This document shows, piece after piece, positions 34,776 through 47,502 of a DNA stretch of 64,000 nucleotides. Numbering within the stretch: position 1 is the first letter of the stretch; the number at the start of each line of letters is the position of its first letter. The DNA lies in contig NW_006768825.1 in NCBI RefSeq assembly GCF_000204055.1, positions 455,522-519,521 on the forward strand, given 5' to 3'. Under the pieces are notes generated by a model that did not search any database, was not told the DNA's origin, and saw nothing but the letters and a program-made list of their open reading frames with translations. This stretch comes from Melampsora larici-populina 98AG31 (Eukaryota; Basidiomycota; Pucciniomycetes; Pucciniales; Melampsoraceae). The translations under genes and the position numbers were made by a program.

Positions 34776-37700
34776 CTAGATCCCTAGTCTGGACGGAGGG
34801 AGCTCAGTCTCACACTTTTGATCGTATTCCTGTCGCTTGGAAGGATCAGATAAAACATTGAAAGCTTCTTCAAGCTAGACAAAAAACAAACAAACGATGA
34901 GGATTTGTATACTAAATTCATGACGAAAAAGATCACATACCCTTATATGAAAGTAATCTGAATGACATGATCGTGCGCCCAATTTGTCATATCGGGTTCT
35001 CAACTCCCAGTAATCGACATGAGGACCAAGTCCGAGTGTCTAGAATCAGATTGATCATGTAAGTGTAAGATTTAAACTTCTTTATACGATACGCAAAGAG
35101 GAGCTGGAAAAGTGCGTACAGCATAATACCGCTTGTAATCGTAAAATGTCGGAAGTCGATCACCTTCAATTCGAGTGGACAACCGGGAGAAATTTGGAGT
35201 CGGAGGATGACTTGCGTGCAATGGTGAATCAGGTGAATCAGGTGATACAGGTGATAATTGACGACTATCGGGGTCTCGTAACGCACATCCAGCTTGTATC
35301 TCTTCACTCAGATGATCATAATTAATCAATCCCTTCGCTCCCCATCCTTCTCGATGTAATTTTTCAACAACTTTATAATTGTGGCGGGCTATGTGCAATT
35401 TTGAATGCGTTTCCTCTGAGCGAGCAAGATAAAGGTATGCGGCTATTACGCGTTGCTTGTACGCTTCAGAAACTTGGTTTCGTGAATGAAATCTGAATCC
35501 GGTCATCCTGTTTATCTCTTGAACTTCTTTGCGTATACAAACCATGTCTTGAGCCACATCGGAGGCTGTTTGTGCGCGAATGCTCTGTTTCACAGAAAAG
35601 ATGAGAAATGGTTCAGCTACAATCGAGAGCCGACAGATAAAATCCAAGAGATATTCTAGGAAAACATGACCCACATGGCAATACAGCTTACACAAAGTCT
35701 CACGTAACCAAAGCCGCATGGGTAACTCGATAAGTCTCATGGGTTGATCTGTCATGTCACGTATCATTTTGAGTGCCAAACCTAAATGTGTGGGTTCATC
35801 TTCTGTATCGATTTCGGAGAGATGAAGTTCAAGCTTCTCTTCGAAGTCTCGAAGTTCATAGGCGCGAGTTATCAATTTCCTGAAGCAACGTTGACAACAT
35901 GATGCAAATCAGAAGTATTAGATCGTTTGTGATTGCATTACAGACGAGGAAGATATGCCGTACCACAGCTCTTCTTCGAGTCGGTCGCTTTGCTGCCCGA
36001 AGTAATCACCGGAACCGTCCACCGCGAGGCTCAGATATTCGATGGCTTCTGAGTAATCTCGATCGGAAAATTCGATCAGACCTTCCACTCGATACCGATC
36101 GCGTCGATCAATCGAGTCCGAATCGGGAGTTAGGAGACTATGAAATAGATGACAAGTTAGAGAAAGTATCGCAGCTTGATGATTTCGAAAGGATGATTCT
36201 CGATTCAAATACACTCACGGATATAACCCTCTCGCATTGTGTACATCTCCCATCCACACAAGAGCCTCAACTTTCCACATCAGCCATTGATCTGGAAGTT
36301 CCACCCTGCCAGCATATTGGTTTTGGGGAGGAGAACGATCAGGCTTCCAGGACTCTAGCCACTCCTCTACATCTGTGATCACTTCTACAACTGAGCTCCA
36401 AAGCATCACTCTGTGCGCCCGTCTGACTGTCTTGTGCGCTCGATCAATCTTTTCTATGCGCTTTCTCCAGCACTTCACGTATTCATCAAGTTCATGATCC
36501 TCAGGGATAAAGAGTGCGTGTTCGGGGTCCATGACGATTTGAAGTGCCTCTTGAGCCTCGTCGGGAAGGAGCTGGGACAAGTGGCTTCGGACTTGATTAA
36601 AGATTTCCTAAGCCATTCATACCAATCAGTGAACATAACGAGGATGAAAAGAGAGGAATATGATTGGTGAGCAGGTTTAGGACCATGGAGCTTACGAAGT
36701 GTTCCCGATATTCATCCGCCTTGAGAGCAGCTCGAAGGGATACATCGGCAGTAGAAGCATTTTCATCGGATCTTAAATCGGGCATCTCATCCGGTGACCT
36801 ATTCGAAGCACGATTCTGCACCGGACTCATTCTTTGTTCCAGACTTGAGGAACTTCGAAGAGGTTGCTTTGCTTTCCCCTTTCCTTTTCTGTTGGTAGGC
36901 ATTCTACCAGAGTTTCGCAAGTCACTTGATGAACTTGAAAGCGCCTGCTTTGCTTTTCCCTTACCCTTCCTATCAGTAATAATTCTAGCGGAGTCTTGCG
37001 AGGGAGGGCTGATTTGAGAATCTTTCGGAACCTTCCTAGGTCTTCCTCTTGGTTTTCGAATTGGGATCTGGGATGAGGCCGGATCGATCTTCGACCTTTT
37101 CCTAGCCGTATTTGAGCCGCTAGATTCTGAAGGTTCGTCATCAGGTGAACGCTTCTGACCTGACTTTGTTAGTCCTCTTAATTGGGGTTTGATAAAAGCT
37201 TGGCCTGGTGGTGGGGGACTTAGTTCAGTTTGTTGGCTATTGGAAGTTTGTGAAAGAAGCTGAGAACCAGCTTGAAAAACACGGGGAACCCGTTGGCCTG
37301 GTGGTGGTGGTGCGCTTGTTCCAGTCTTTTGGGTGTTGCTAGTTTGTGAAACAACCTGGGAATTAGTCTGGAGACCATCGGGAACTCCTCGACCTGGTGG
37401 CGGCGGTGGACTTGGTCCAGTTGGCTGACTGTCGGTAGTTTGTGAAGGAACATGGTATGGAGCCGGAAAGGTATCCCAGAAAACACGGGGAACTCCTTGG
37501 CCTGAGGGTGATGGAGGGCTTTGCCCAGTTCTCTGGCTGTTGGTAGTTGATAAAAAGACCTGAGAATTAGTCTGGAAAGCACGGGGAGCTCGTTGGCCAG
37601 CCGGTGGTGGACTTAGTTCAGCTTGCTGGCTGTCGTTGGTTTGTGAAAGGACCTGGGAAGCCGACCGGGAAGCCGCCTGACGAGCACGAGGAGCTCGTTG

Positions 37701-37874
37701 ACCTGGAGGTGGAGGTAAACTCGGTTCAGCTTGCTGGCTGTTGTCAGTTTGTGAAGCAACCTGAGAAGCAGCCCGAGAAGCCGCTTGAGAAGCACGGGTC
37801 ACTCGTGTATGTCGGATGGGATGTGCTACAGGCGCAACAGGTGCCTTTTTCTGTGAGGGTTTTTTGGGAGGCAT
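34776..37874 (-). CDS. AT-hook / TPR-like / degenerate J-domain protein (paralogue B)
   Basis: Same architecture and order of exons as paralogue A. Exon 1 (37874-36696) starts MPPKKPSQKKAPVAPVAHPI and then has a large repetitive S/Q/P-rich block (about 37200-37790), an AT-hook core RKPRGRPRKV, and two copies of RKGKGKAKQ. Exon 2 (36608-36219) has EIFNQVRSHLSQLLPDEAQE and resembles A's exon 2. A TPR-like exon follows (RYRVEGLIEFSDRDYSEAIE). A later exon (about 35585-35122) carries GWGAKGLINYDHLSEE, matching GWGPLGIMG in A. The C-terminus is J-like: TLGLGPHVDYWELRTRYDKL, SCHSDYF and LEEAFNVLSDPSKRQEYDQK, stop TAG at 34776-34778. HPD is changed to HSD. Exon borders between 35960 and 35590 are only approximate. 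Function unknown; a nuclear co-chaperone-derived DNA-binding protein is an inference. Confidence 0.7.
37200..37790 (-). repeat. In-frame degenerate tandem repeats in paralogue B exon 1
   Basis: About six units of roughly 100-120 bp encode variants of SQTxxSQxTxxSPPPPPGQ followed by RVPRVFQ. Paralogue A has one such unit. Confidence 0.75.
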
Positions 37875-39211
37875 CTGAACGATGAAACAAGATGACGATA
37901 TGAGAAATTGAAGGGTTGAAGGTTGAACACCAGTGAGGTTGTAGTTGGAAGTAACAGAAATTCTGGAATGATTGAAGGTGAAGGCTTAAACCCGGCTTCT
38001 CTTTGTCCTCAAGCTTGAGGTTTGCATCTACAACAATAAGCCTTTTGGCTCCCATTTCCGTCAAGAATTCATATTTACGCATCTTGATATTTTCGACATC
38101 TCGGCGCGATTGGTTTTCCATTCAACCTCAAGTCTTTCCTTTATCGGCCTCTCCAAAAGGCAGCAGTTTTTGTAAAGCTCAGTGAGATTCCTCCTCTTCA
38201 GCCGAATCATGCTCGGCAGAGAATTTCTTCATCTCCCCGCTGCTGAAGAGTGTAGATCACCGGATAAGGATAGCGCATAAAACATGGCGTATAATTTTGA
38301 AGCCAGAGTCAAGTGGACTCATTGATGGTTTTAGGAAAATTATCCAGTGTAACACCAGCTTAGCTCATGTTGAAAATTCCATGATAACTTGAGAGCATTA
38401 CTTGGATTGAATCGGTCATCATACTCTCAAAAACTCCTCACGGCGATGTAGGCTGCGTTACCTTTTATTGTTTCTGGTGATTGCTATAATCGTCAAAATA
38501 CCCTTCGGGCTTGCCTTTTAAGGCTTTCCATCCAGAAATGGGCTTGCTTTCGAAAACTCTTCGTTTCTCTTGATCTCGGAGCAACTGACTAAAGCTGACT
38601 CGACTTCACTGCCCTGGGTCGATAAAACCTTTTTGCAAGGCTCTCGATAAATTAGCATCGAGATAGTGAGCATGGAAGGCAGATCGGAAACCAGCATCGA
38701 ATGCTACACCGATCGATTCAGATGCACAACGAAGTTTTGTTTGAGGGAACAAGAAGCAAAGTATGTATTCGGTAAAACGCGTTGAGAGAAGATTAAAGCG
38801 AGATTGTTGAAGTGAGTTTGAGAAAGAAACTCGCAAGAGCTGGTCATGCAAAAAGCGAGTACGAGAGAAACCCGTCGGGTAAGATGAACCGAATCACTTT
38901 TACCTAACTCGGGCCAAGGGCATTAGCAGTGACGGGGTGTGAGGCGTTGTTGCGACGTCATGATGGCGCTTCACGCTACGTTGCTGCGACAAAGTTTCGC
39001 TCACGGTATCAAGTTTGAGCTTGATGGGAAACCGAGTTAAGCCGAAAGAACAGCTTCCCCCTCAAATGGTGAAGTTGTAGTGCATACATGGTGAAAAGAT
39101 TTAAAAATTTATAGTCAACTTATCACTTTATCATTCTCATCATATCGCCATATCATTATAGAAGTTCAATAATAATAAATCATCAGCATTGTTAAAAAGG
39201 AATCTCATCGA
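37875..39211. other. Intergenic between paralogue B and the desaturase gene
   Basis: Divergent promoter region of about 1.3 kb. A minus-strand frame at 38606-38851 (81 codons) has no recognisable similarity and I do not call it a gene. Confidence 0.4.
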
Positions 39212-41447
39212 ATGGAATCAGGAATCCCTCAAACCAACCTCAATTCTTCGGATGACTACAAGTCTCAAAATACTAGTCAATCAAATCAGAAACTAGGACT
39301 CCTGACCTTGACTCGAGATCAAATTAAAGCTCGTATAGCAAATGGAGATGTGCTGTTCGTCATCATAACTTAATCATCGATCTTTCTATCCACTCTGATT
39401 TCAATTAAAAGCTTGAGATTCAAACACAAACTGATCGAATGTCCAATGTATCCTGATCGGTGGTTTTTAGTGTGCTTCATAAATCTTATGTCTATAAGCT
39501 AAACTCATGGCTCAAAAAACACCCTGGTGGTGACATGGCAATTTTGCATTTTGTAGGACGTGATGCGACTGATGAAATTGAAGCTTATCATCCAGACAAA
39601 GTTCTCGATCAAATGAAATCTTTCATTATTGGAAAAGTTTCACTCCAGGATTGGAATGACACAGAGGACGGTCAAGGATGGAAACCGTTGAATCCTCCGA
39701 TCCAAGTTGGATTATGGCCTATGCCTGTAACTCGATCTAGACCGATCGCCCGTTCCGATTCTAGTATTGATGGTCATGATCTCGATTCTGGATATGCTAC
39801 GGCGGATGCAGACTCGAGTCATGATACCAAAGACACTTCATCCGTTGAGATGAGCTCACCAAAAGAGTCAATTCGGAGGCGCGTTAAATCTAAACCGAGT
39901 CCCACATCAAGCCAATCACGAACCCAACACGACACAAGCACAATTCCCAGTGAAAGATTGGAATTGACCATGTCAGAAAAGCTACAAGCTCTGGAACCGA
40001 CCTTTCATAATGATCAGGAAAATCTTATTGGAAGCAAGTATGATGTGTCACCAATCCGTCAACAACACCTATCACGCTCCTACCGCCGTCTACATCAACA
40101 AATTCGCTCAGCTGGTCTTTATAATCCTCCTCGATTCTGTTATGGCTATGGTCCTGATCTTTTACGATTCACGATTCTTTTCGCAATCTTCTTCATCACG
40201 AGCCCATTTTACCCTCTCCTAAATTCTAGCATTTCATCATTCATGGGCACCCTACCAGACGAACCGAAAAACCCATCTATACTTCAGCATCTGATCTCTT
40301 CAATCTTTTTGGGACTTTGGTGGCATCAAACTACATTTGTGGCTCATGATGCTGGTCACTCTGATATCACAGGTGATTGGAAAACAGATCGATTCTTAGG
40401 AATTCTCTTTGGAGTTTTCTTTAATGGGATCAGCCTTGGATGGTGGTGTGATGTGAGACGAATCTGATCTATAATCTCCTTATCTAGATGGCCTAATCAG
40501 ATCAAACTGACCTTTTCTTCTACCTGTGATCCTAGAATCATGATATTCATCATCTAGTCACCAATCATCCAGAACACGATCCAGACATTCAACATTTACC
40601 ATTCTTTGCAATCTCTTCTAAATTCTTTAATTCATTAAAATCAACTTATTATAAGCGAAGTTTGAAATTCGATGGATTTGCTTCCAAAATGGTTCAACAT
40701 CAACATAAACTTTATTATATAGTGATGATGTTTGGAAGGTTTAATTTGTTTTTTAATTCGTATTGTTTTTTAGCTAATTCTAAAAAACAAAACCAATTTA
40801 GGTCTTTAGAAAGTGAGGATTTCCTTTTTTCCTCCTTTTTTTGTTTATCACCTTGTGATCTTCATTAATCATTGTCTGTTTCCTTCTGTAGTCTTTGCCA
40901 TCATGGGGTTTTGGACGTGTTTTGGTACTCTTATCTATCTTCTGCCGACCTACCCGGTTAGGCTCATGTATATCCTAGTTAGCTTTGCAGTCACGAGCCC
41001 ATTACATGTTCAAGTATGTTGTGTGAAACCTCTTACTCAGCCTGATTCAGTCAACTGACCTTTCCTTTTCTCTTTTGGTGTTCATCACAGATCGTTCTTT
41101 CACACTTTGCCCAATCGACCGAAGACCTAGGCCTGAATGAATCTTTCGCACACCGACAAATCCGAACGACCATGGACGTTAGTTGTCCATCCTACCTAGA
41201 TTTCTTACACGGAGGATTACAAAGACAAGTGACCCATCATTTGTTTCCAAGATTACCACGTCATAACCTGAGAAAAGTTACAGAAGAGTATGTGAAACCT
41301 TGGTGTGAGTATGAAGGATTAAAGTATGATAGTTTTGAGTTTGGTACAGGCAATTTAAGAGTCTTGAGTGTTTTGAAAGATGTAGCTGATCAATGTAAAG
41401 TTTTAAGTCTTGTGGCTAAATCTCAAGCTCGTGGTGAACTTCATTAG
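39212..41447 (+). CDS. Delta-8 sphingolipid desaturase with N-terminal cytochrome b5 domain
   Basis: ER-membrane enzyme that desaturates the long-chain base of sphingolipids, using its own fused cytochrome b5. Exons: 39212-39354, 39471-40452, 40536 to about 40817, about 40892 to 41015, and about 41091-41447. The b5 domain shows LVLHKSYVYKLNSWLKKHPG with the HPGG heme motif, then AYHPDKVLDQM. A long acidic, serine-rich linker follows. The three histidine boxes are HDAGHSD, HDIHH (formed across the 40453-40535 intron) and QRQVTHHLFPRLPRH, where Q instead of the first H is typical of b5-fused front-end desaturases. Hydrophobic segments flank them. The first intron join (VL|VLHKS) is inferred from phase. 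Complete. Confidence 0.88.
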
Positions 41448-42697
41448 TAGCGAAACAGAAAAAAAGTTGGATTTTTTTAATTCAATTCTTGCTCTCAATA
41501 TGAATTTTTTTTGCTTTTTTTTCTTTTTGTTGTAGGTTTCCTTTAAAATCTTTATCGAAATGATATTTATGTCTCACATGAACTAAATTGTGATGATGAT
41601 GAAATTCTACCAGAAATTCAAAAGTTGTGAATCAACAAGATCACCAAGTCAATTTTCTCATTGTACCTAAATCAAATAGGTTTTGTTTTGATCAACAGAA
41701 AAGTATGTTTCATAGCCATCAGTGGCATCTCATTTTACTTATATCCCTTTCACATCTTGTTTTATCTTCTTACATAGTTGGTCACATTAAGATGAGTTTA
41801 GATGATCAATCCATAGTAAGATCTGACTACAGGTTTCTTTGGTGTCCTTGTTTGTTTCTTTTGATATGATTTCTTGTTTTGACATGTTAAGGATCCAATT
41901 TTTCCATTGATACATCTTGATCACTGAGTTGAATAGATCATGTTTTGAGGAATGTTTCAAATTAAATTAAAAACATCAAAAAACTGGTCCATTTCATATA
42001 GCACACATACAATTCTTTAGTAAAAATGTTAAAGCTGAATTTTCTAAACTTATTTAAAAAGAAATTCCTCATTGAAACTCTGTTTTTTATAAAAATGATC
42101 AATCAAACTTCAGACTGTAAAGGTCAGTTACTTTTTATATGAAACTTAATTTCATCAACTTCATCAATTTCATCAATTTCAAACTTTGCGTCACATTGCC
42201 AAAAAAAAATCAACAAAAACCAAAATCTAATCAAAAAATCAAAAAAAAAGTAGAAAAAAAGAAGAAAAATGGAAATTTAAAAGGTTCTTCAACTTGAACC
42301 ACGATTTTTTCGATTTTAAAAACCAAACTCATCCATCCAAAAGAAAAAAAAACCTTTTCTTCCAAATAACCTTTTTTGGGGGATATGAAATCTATTTATT
42401 TGAAAAATCGTATAATCCAAAAAAAGCAATTCCAACGAGGTTTTCAAGAATACTTATATATATAAGAGCATATGAAAGATTTCAAGTAACAGGATCTGAA
42501 TTGATCAGATACCTGAAAGAAATGAATCGTGATTGATTTAGTCTTTTAAAACAGACTGAAACAAACATAAAAGGTTGTCCATCATGAAATCCCAAAAAAA
42601 AAGAAATGTCTTTATCCAGTTTTGAAGTGGTAAGAAGTGTGTCCGCAAGATTTACAATGATATGGTGTTTATTGAATTTCTTTGAATGGTTTTGGAT
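41448..42697. other. Intergenic between convergent genes
   Basis: Very AT-rich with poly-A runs near 42200-42260 and 42335. Open frames here are low-complexity. No gene seen. Confidence 0.45.
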
Positions 42698-44110
42698 TTA
42701 CATCACAATGGCTGGTTCGGTGATTGAAGCTGAGATAGATTTGTGAGGTAAAACTATACCAAAGAAAATTGGTAAGTAAATGAAAAAATGAAGGAAGATT
42801 GAAGATCTGTGTTTGATGATGAATCTTACCTGATGCTCCATTCACGAGTAATTCGTCTTTGATATTCACATCTTCACCTAAGACGGTCGTATTATCACAA
42901 CGAACCCATCTACCAACAGTTGAATTCCAACCAATACTATAAAAAAAGGAAACCGCAAAGATAAGTAAGAAGATTTACCAAACAGTCTTTAATCAAGATC
43001 AAAACTTACATTGAACTTTTAACCCAAGAATGATCTTTAACTCTTGCACCTTCCATGATCACACATCGTTGAAGTCTAACCCCTTTTCCAATCACACACC
43101 TTGGCCCAATGACCACATTAGGACCGATGATAGCCGTCGGATCGATAATAGCCGTTGGATCAACTAACACATTCCCACCGCTGATCCATTTCTTCTGATG
43201 ATGATCTTGAACTTGTTCATCATCAATAGAAGTTAAATAACTAAGATAAAGACAAGTACCAGTGATGAAATCTTTAGGTTGACCGATATCCATCCAAAAC
43301 CCATTTAAATCCATACAATGTAACTCTGAATCTCGAACCATTGCAGGAAAGGTTTCTTTTTCAATCGAAGTAGGTTGGAGTTGAATTCGATTTAAGACTT
43401 TTGGATTAAAGATATAAATACCTGCATTGATTCGGTTTCCTACAAAGCTTTGAGGTTTTTCGACAAACCGATCGATGGCTGAACTATTGGGGATTTGAAC
43501 TACTACTCCATATTTCGAGGGTTCATCTACTTTGGTCACCATGATTGTTCCTTCTTTACCGTGGGCTTGATGGAAATCGGCTAATTGTTTTAATGGATAT
43601 GTGCATGTTACATCTGAGTTTAGTACAAAGAATGGTGAATCATCTTTTCCTAGGATCTCTCTTGCTAAAGCAAGTGGTCCAGCTATCATATATCATAAGA
43701 AAAGAAAAAAGGGGCATGTAAGTTTGTTGGGTTTTTTTGTTTGGGATGATTTATCAAGGGGATTAGCTGACCGGTATCAAGTGGTTCAGTTTCTACACTA
43801 AAAGTGATCCTGATTCCATACTTCTCTTCAGTATCTTTTAAAACAGCTACCATCACTTCAGGTCTATAATTAACAGCCAATACGATTTCCTTTACACCAG
43901 CCTATGTACCAGAAAAAGAAAACCAAAAAAAGTCAATTAAAAAGTTGATGAGATTCAGAAGTTGAAAGTTAAAAACTTAACTGCCACTAAAGCTTCGATT
44001 TGATGAACGATCATGGGTTTATTACAAAACTCTACTAAAGGTTTAGGTAAAGTTAAAGTTAATGGTCTTAGTCTTGTACCAAAACCGCCTACTAGAATGA
44101 TAGCCTTCAT
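42698..44110 (-). CDS. MPG1: Mannose-1-phosphate guanylyltransferase (GDP-mannose pyrophosphorylase)
   Basis: Makes GDP-mannose from GTP and mannose-1-phosphate in the cytosol, feeding glycosylation, GPI anchors and cell-wall mannan. Exon 1 (44110 to about 43982) holds the nucleotidyltransferase signature [14 protein letters not shown] and [13 protein letters not shown]. Next come [15 protein letters not shown] and [12 protein letters not shown], then the long exon 43689-43006 with [47 protein letters not shown] and [14 protein letters not shown] left-handed beta-helix of hexapeptide repeats ([20 protein letters not shown]) closes the fold. The last exons encode [10 protein letters not shown] and [17 protein letters not shown], ending TAA at 42698. 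Length and end match the fungal family. Divergent from RAD17 by 250 bp. Confidence 0.94.
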
Positions 44111-44360
44111 GATGAGTTTGTAAAAAGTCAAGAATTGATGAAAGTGAATCTGATTCGAATGTCAATGAGGTTGCAACTTGCAAGTGGAAGTGAAGTTGAA
44201 GGAAGTTGAGAATTTTGAATTTGGAAGTATTACTATTGGTTTTAAGTATTTAATATTTTGGGTGTAATGGTAATGGTAATGGACATGGACATGGCAATGG
44301 TAATCAGACTGAAATCTAAACTCAGCAAATCAACAATTCACCAACTCAACATTCAATCTA
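44111..44360. promoter_or_regulatory. Divergent promoter region (MPG1 / RAD17)
   Basis: 250 bp between start codons, containing a short direct repeat series of ggacatgg / ggtaatggtaatgg near 44268-44300. No specific factor site recognised. Confidence 0.35.
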
Positions 44361-47300
44361 ATGCCATCTTCATCATCATCATCAACCAAAAGAAAAACCA
44401 AAGTTGATCAGACTCAAGAAAGACAATCTAAACGTCAAAAACCACTTTCTCAACATGATTTCTTTCAAGCTTTTTCAATTCAATCGACTACTTCTACTGC
44501 TAAACCCACTCAATCATCAACTCATCATGATCACATTGACCTTTTATCTGATGATGAAGATGACAAGAGACCTTTCAAACCAGTTTCAGATTCATTTAAA
44601 ACATCCAATTCTAGATCAACTTCTAATCACATCAAAACATCTCATTTCACTGCTTCATCTTCAAAAACCATATCAACAACCAAATCATCAAAACAACCTA
44701 TTACTACTACTATAGGTAAACAGTTTCATCAATCTTAATAAAACTGTGAAGAAATTCCAATCAAACTGATCAAATCATGTGTCAATTCGTTTCACAGAAC
44801 CTGAAACATCTCTATGGTCTGAAAAATATACACCAAAGAAACCATCAGAACTAGCTATCCATCCTAAAAAAACAGAACTCATTCAAGGTTGGTTAAAAGA
44901 AGCACTCACCGGTTCAACTTCGATTCGAAAGTATCGAAGGTTACTCATCTTAGGTGGTCCAGCAGGGTCTGGAAAAAGTGCTATTATCAGATCTCTTGCT
45001 GCACAACCCTCTGAACTTCAATCAGATCGAAAACCAACACCTACACTCAATCGGAATGGAAAATCTAAAGCTAAGACTGATGTTGAGATTCAACCCATCG
45101 GATATCAAATCTTGGAATGGCAAGAGGGTGGTGGTGATCCAACTTGTAAGAAATCATGCTTTTAAAACAATTTCGATAATTTCTTGGATTTAAGATTGGG
45201 ATGGTACTGATTGAGAATTGGTGGGATTGGATTCATTAGCTTTGAATTTCTCAAGGTTATCTGAGTTTCCAATTTGGCTAATGAGAGCGAGTTATGGACC
45301 AACCCTTTTATTTGACGATCCTCAAGACACTACTCAAAACCCTACACCTCTCGAGTCTAGTAACAATCTCAAAGCTTCACAATCATCAATCTCCTCTCAA
45401 AGCACACCAACACGCAAGTTACTCTTGGTAGACGAATTACCGAATTTACATCACGATCAAACTCTTTCAGCTTTTTGTGAAGCGCTTAAGCTTCATTTGA
45501 ATAGTACGAGATCATCAACTCCACCTTTGGTGGTGATTATCTCGGATACGACTGTAAGGCCAGGTGAAGAAGGAGCCGATAATGTGTTATCTAATCAAGC
45601 TCAATTTGGTCAAAGAGGAGGAAGATTTAATTCAGAAGAAAAAGGAATGAGTGTAAGAAGTTTGATTTCACAAGATATCTTAGAACATCCATCATGTAGT
45701 TTTATTAAATTGAATTCAGTCAACAAGACGATGATGAAGAAAATGTTAAATCGGGTTTTGGAAATAGAAGAAGAAGGGGTTGTAGGGATTCCGAAACGAA
45801 AGAAACTTGGGCTGAAAGAATTGGATGAGATCATTGGGATCTCTAATGGTGATATTCGATCGGCATTTAATAATCTTCAATTCATGGTCCAACTTCCTGG
45901 TCTGGGGAAACCGTATGGGAGTAGTAGTAGTAAGTTCAAAGTTCTGGATCAAGATGATGGTTTAAAGAATCGTGGAAAGAAAGTAGAAAGGTAATCCGAT
46001 TCCTTTTTTTCTATTATTCAAAAGTGTAATGTGACTGATGTGTTTTTTTGTTGGGATGAGGGTTTAGTCTTTTAGGTTCACGTGAATCGTCACTTGTTCT
46101 TTTTCATGGATTAGGAAAAGTTTTGTATAACAAACGTATGGGTGTTCATAACTTCTTTGGAAAATTTGTTCATCATTTTTTAAGATAGGTTTCTTTTTAT
46201 CAATTTTTTTTCTTTAGGATGGGGAGATGATCCAGTAGAAGATTTAAAGGATAAACGATTCAGACCTACTAAACCGGAAGATGTACCGGATTTTTTACAC
46301 GAGTTTTCAAGACGACAATTAAAGACGGATATTGAAGTCAGTAGTTTAGATGATTCTTATATACTATCTTTGGATTTGGATTGATTGATTGAAATAATGA
46401 AATTCGGATTGGTGTTTTTTCTTTGTGGGGGGGTTTTGGGTAGGCTTTGTATTCAGAAAATGGAATGAGTCTTGATTATTTTATGGGTTATTTGTTTCAA
46501 AATTATTTAGGATTCGTTAATGAGATCGAAGAAGTAGAAGTCTTGATGGAATATATGAGTTTTTCAAATTCAGAAATTAATTTAAGTTTTGATAATGTAA
46601 GTTTTTGAAAAACATTCACTATAAAATCAAAACAGAAGTGGGTATTTTAGGGAAATCATTGAAGATCTAAAGTTTTTTGAAACGTTTTTTCTTTTCTTGT
46701 GTGTGTGTGTGTTTACAGTGGAACCAAAAACCGATTAGTTTATTCTATCAATTTCATATAACGATCCGAGGGATTTTGATTGGATTACCAACACCTGTGA
46801 AACGTAAACAAGGGAAAGAACAATCTAGGTTTAAGAAATCAGAAGAATGGGATCAAGTTAGAAAGTTAAATGAGAATTCAAAACAATTAGAATCGTTTAA
46901 AGATTTTGAAATCAGTTTAAGAAATCAATCTGAAGGAAATCGAAATGGATTGGTTGAAAGTGAGGGGTTAGGTAGGGTAGAACTTGATGAGGATCTTGGG
47001 TGTTTTTCTTGTACGTCTTTTGGTTTTTTTTTCAGCGAAACTTGGATGGAGAATTAGAGAGACTGATGAGAAAGGTGTTTTTGGGCGGTTGGGTTTGGGT
47101 TTGGACAGTGTTGAATGTTTCGAAAGATGTTTTGGCAACTGAGTATGGACCATACATTGGACTAATCAACAAATCCAAACCTGATTCAAATACAAGTAAC
47201 CAACTCACTTTTTTTGGTACCTCCATTTTTTTTTGGTATAGAAACTGATGGATGTCAAAAAATTGGGTTTTGTAGTTCGAAGGTATCCGATTATTGAAAA

Positions 47301-47502
47301 ATTAACGACTTTTAAAACTTGTTCGAATCAAGTTTATGATTTGTTGTCTGATGATGATGAAAATGAAAATCAAGAAGAGACAGAAGAAGAGATGGGGTGG
47401 GAGAAAAGGAAGATCGGGATGGGGTTGGTTCAGAGTGGTGGGGCGGATGGAGGGGGTGTTAAAAGGTTTTGGTTTGAGGATGAGGATGAGATTGAAGATT
47501 GA
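44361..47502 (+). CDS. RAD17: Checkpoint clamp loader subunit RAD17 (Rad24-like)
   Basis: RAD17 joins RFC2-5 to load the 9-1-1 clamp at DNA damage. The first exon is serine-rich and basic (KRQKPLSQHDFFQAF, with DLLSDDEDD). The next starts near 44780 with TSLWSEKYTPKKPSELAIHP and has Walker A GGPAGSGKSAI. The following exon has PIWLMRASYGPTLLF, the Walker B segment LLLVDELPNL, LVVIISDT and NGDIRSAFNNLQF. Later exons carry SLVLFHGLGKVLYNKRMG, LYSENGMSLDYFMGYLFQNY, a helical end and an acidic C-terminus (DLLSDDDENENQEE, then DEDEIED) closing at 47502. About eight introns. The join near 45147-45215 is unclear: the obvious gtaaga donor gives a stop with the nearest acceptors, so either the splice differs or there is a base error. 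Confidence 0.85.

Noticed and set aside
38606..38851. 81-codon minus-strand frame between paralogue B and the desaturase gene
   Set aside because: No similarity, no splice context and typical chance length in this composition.
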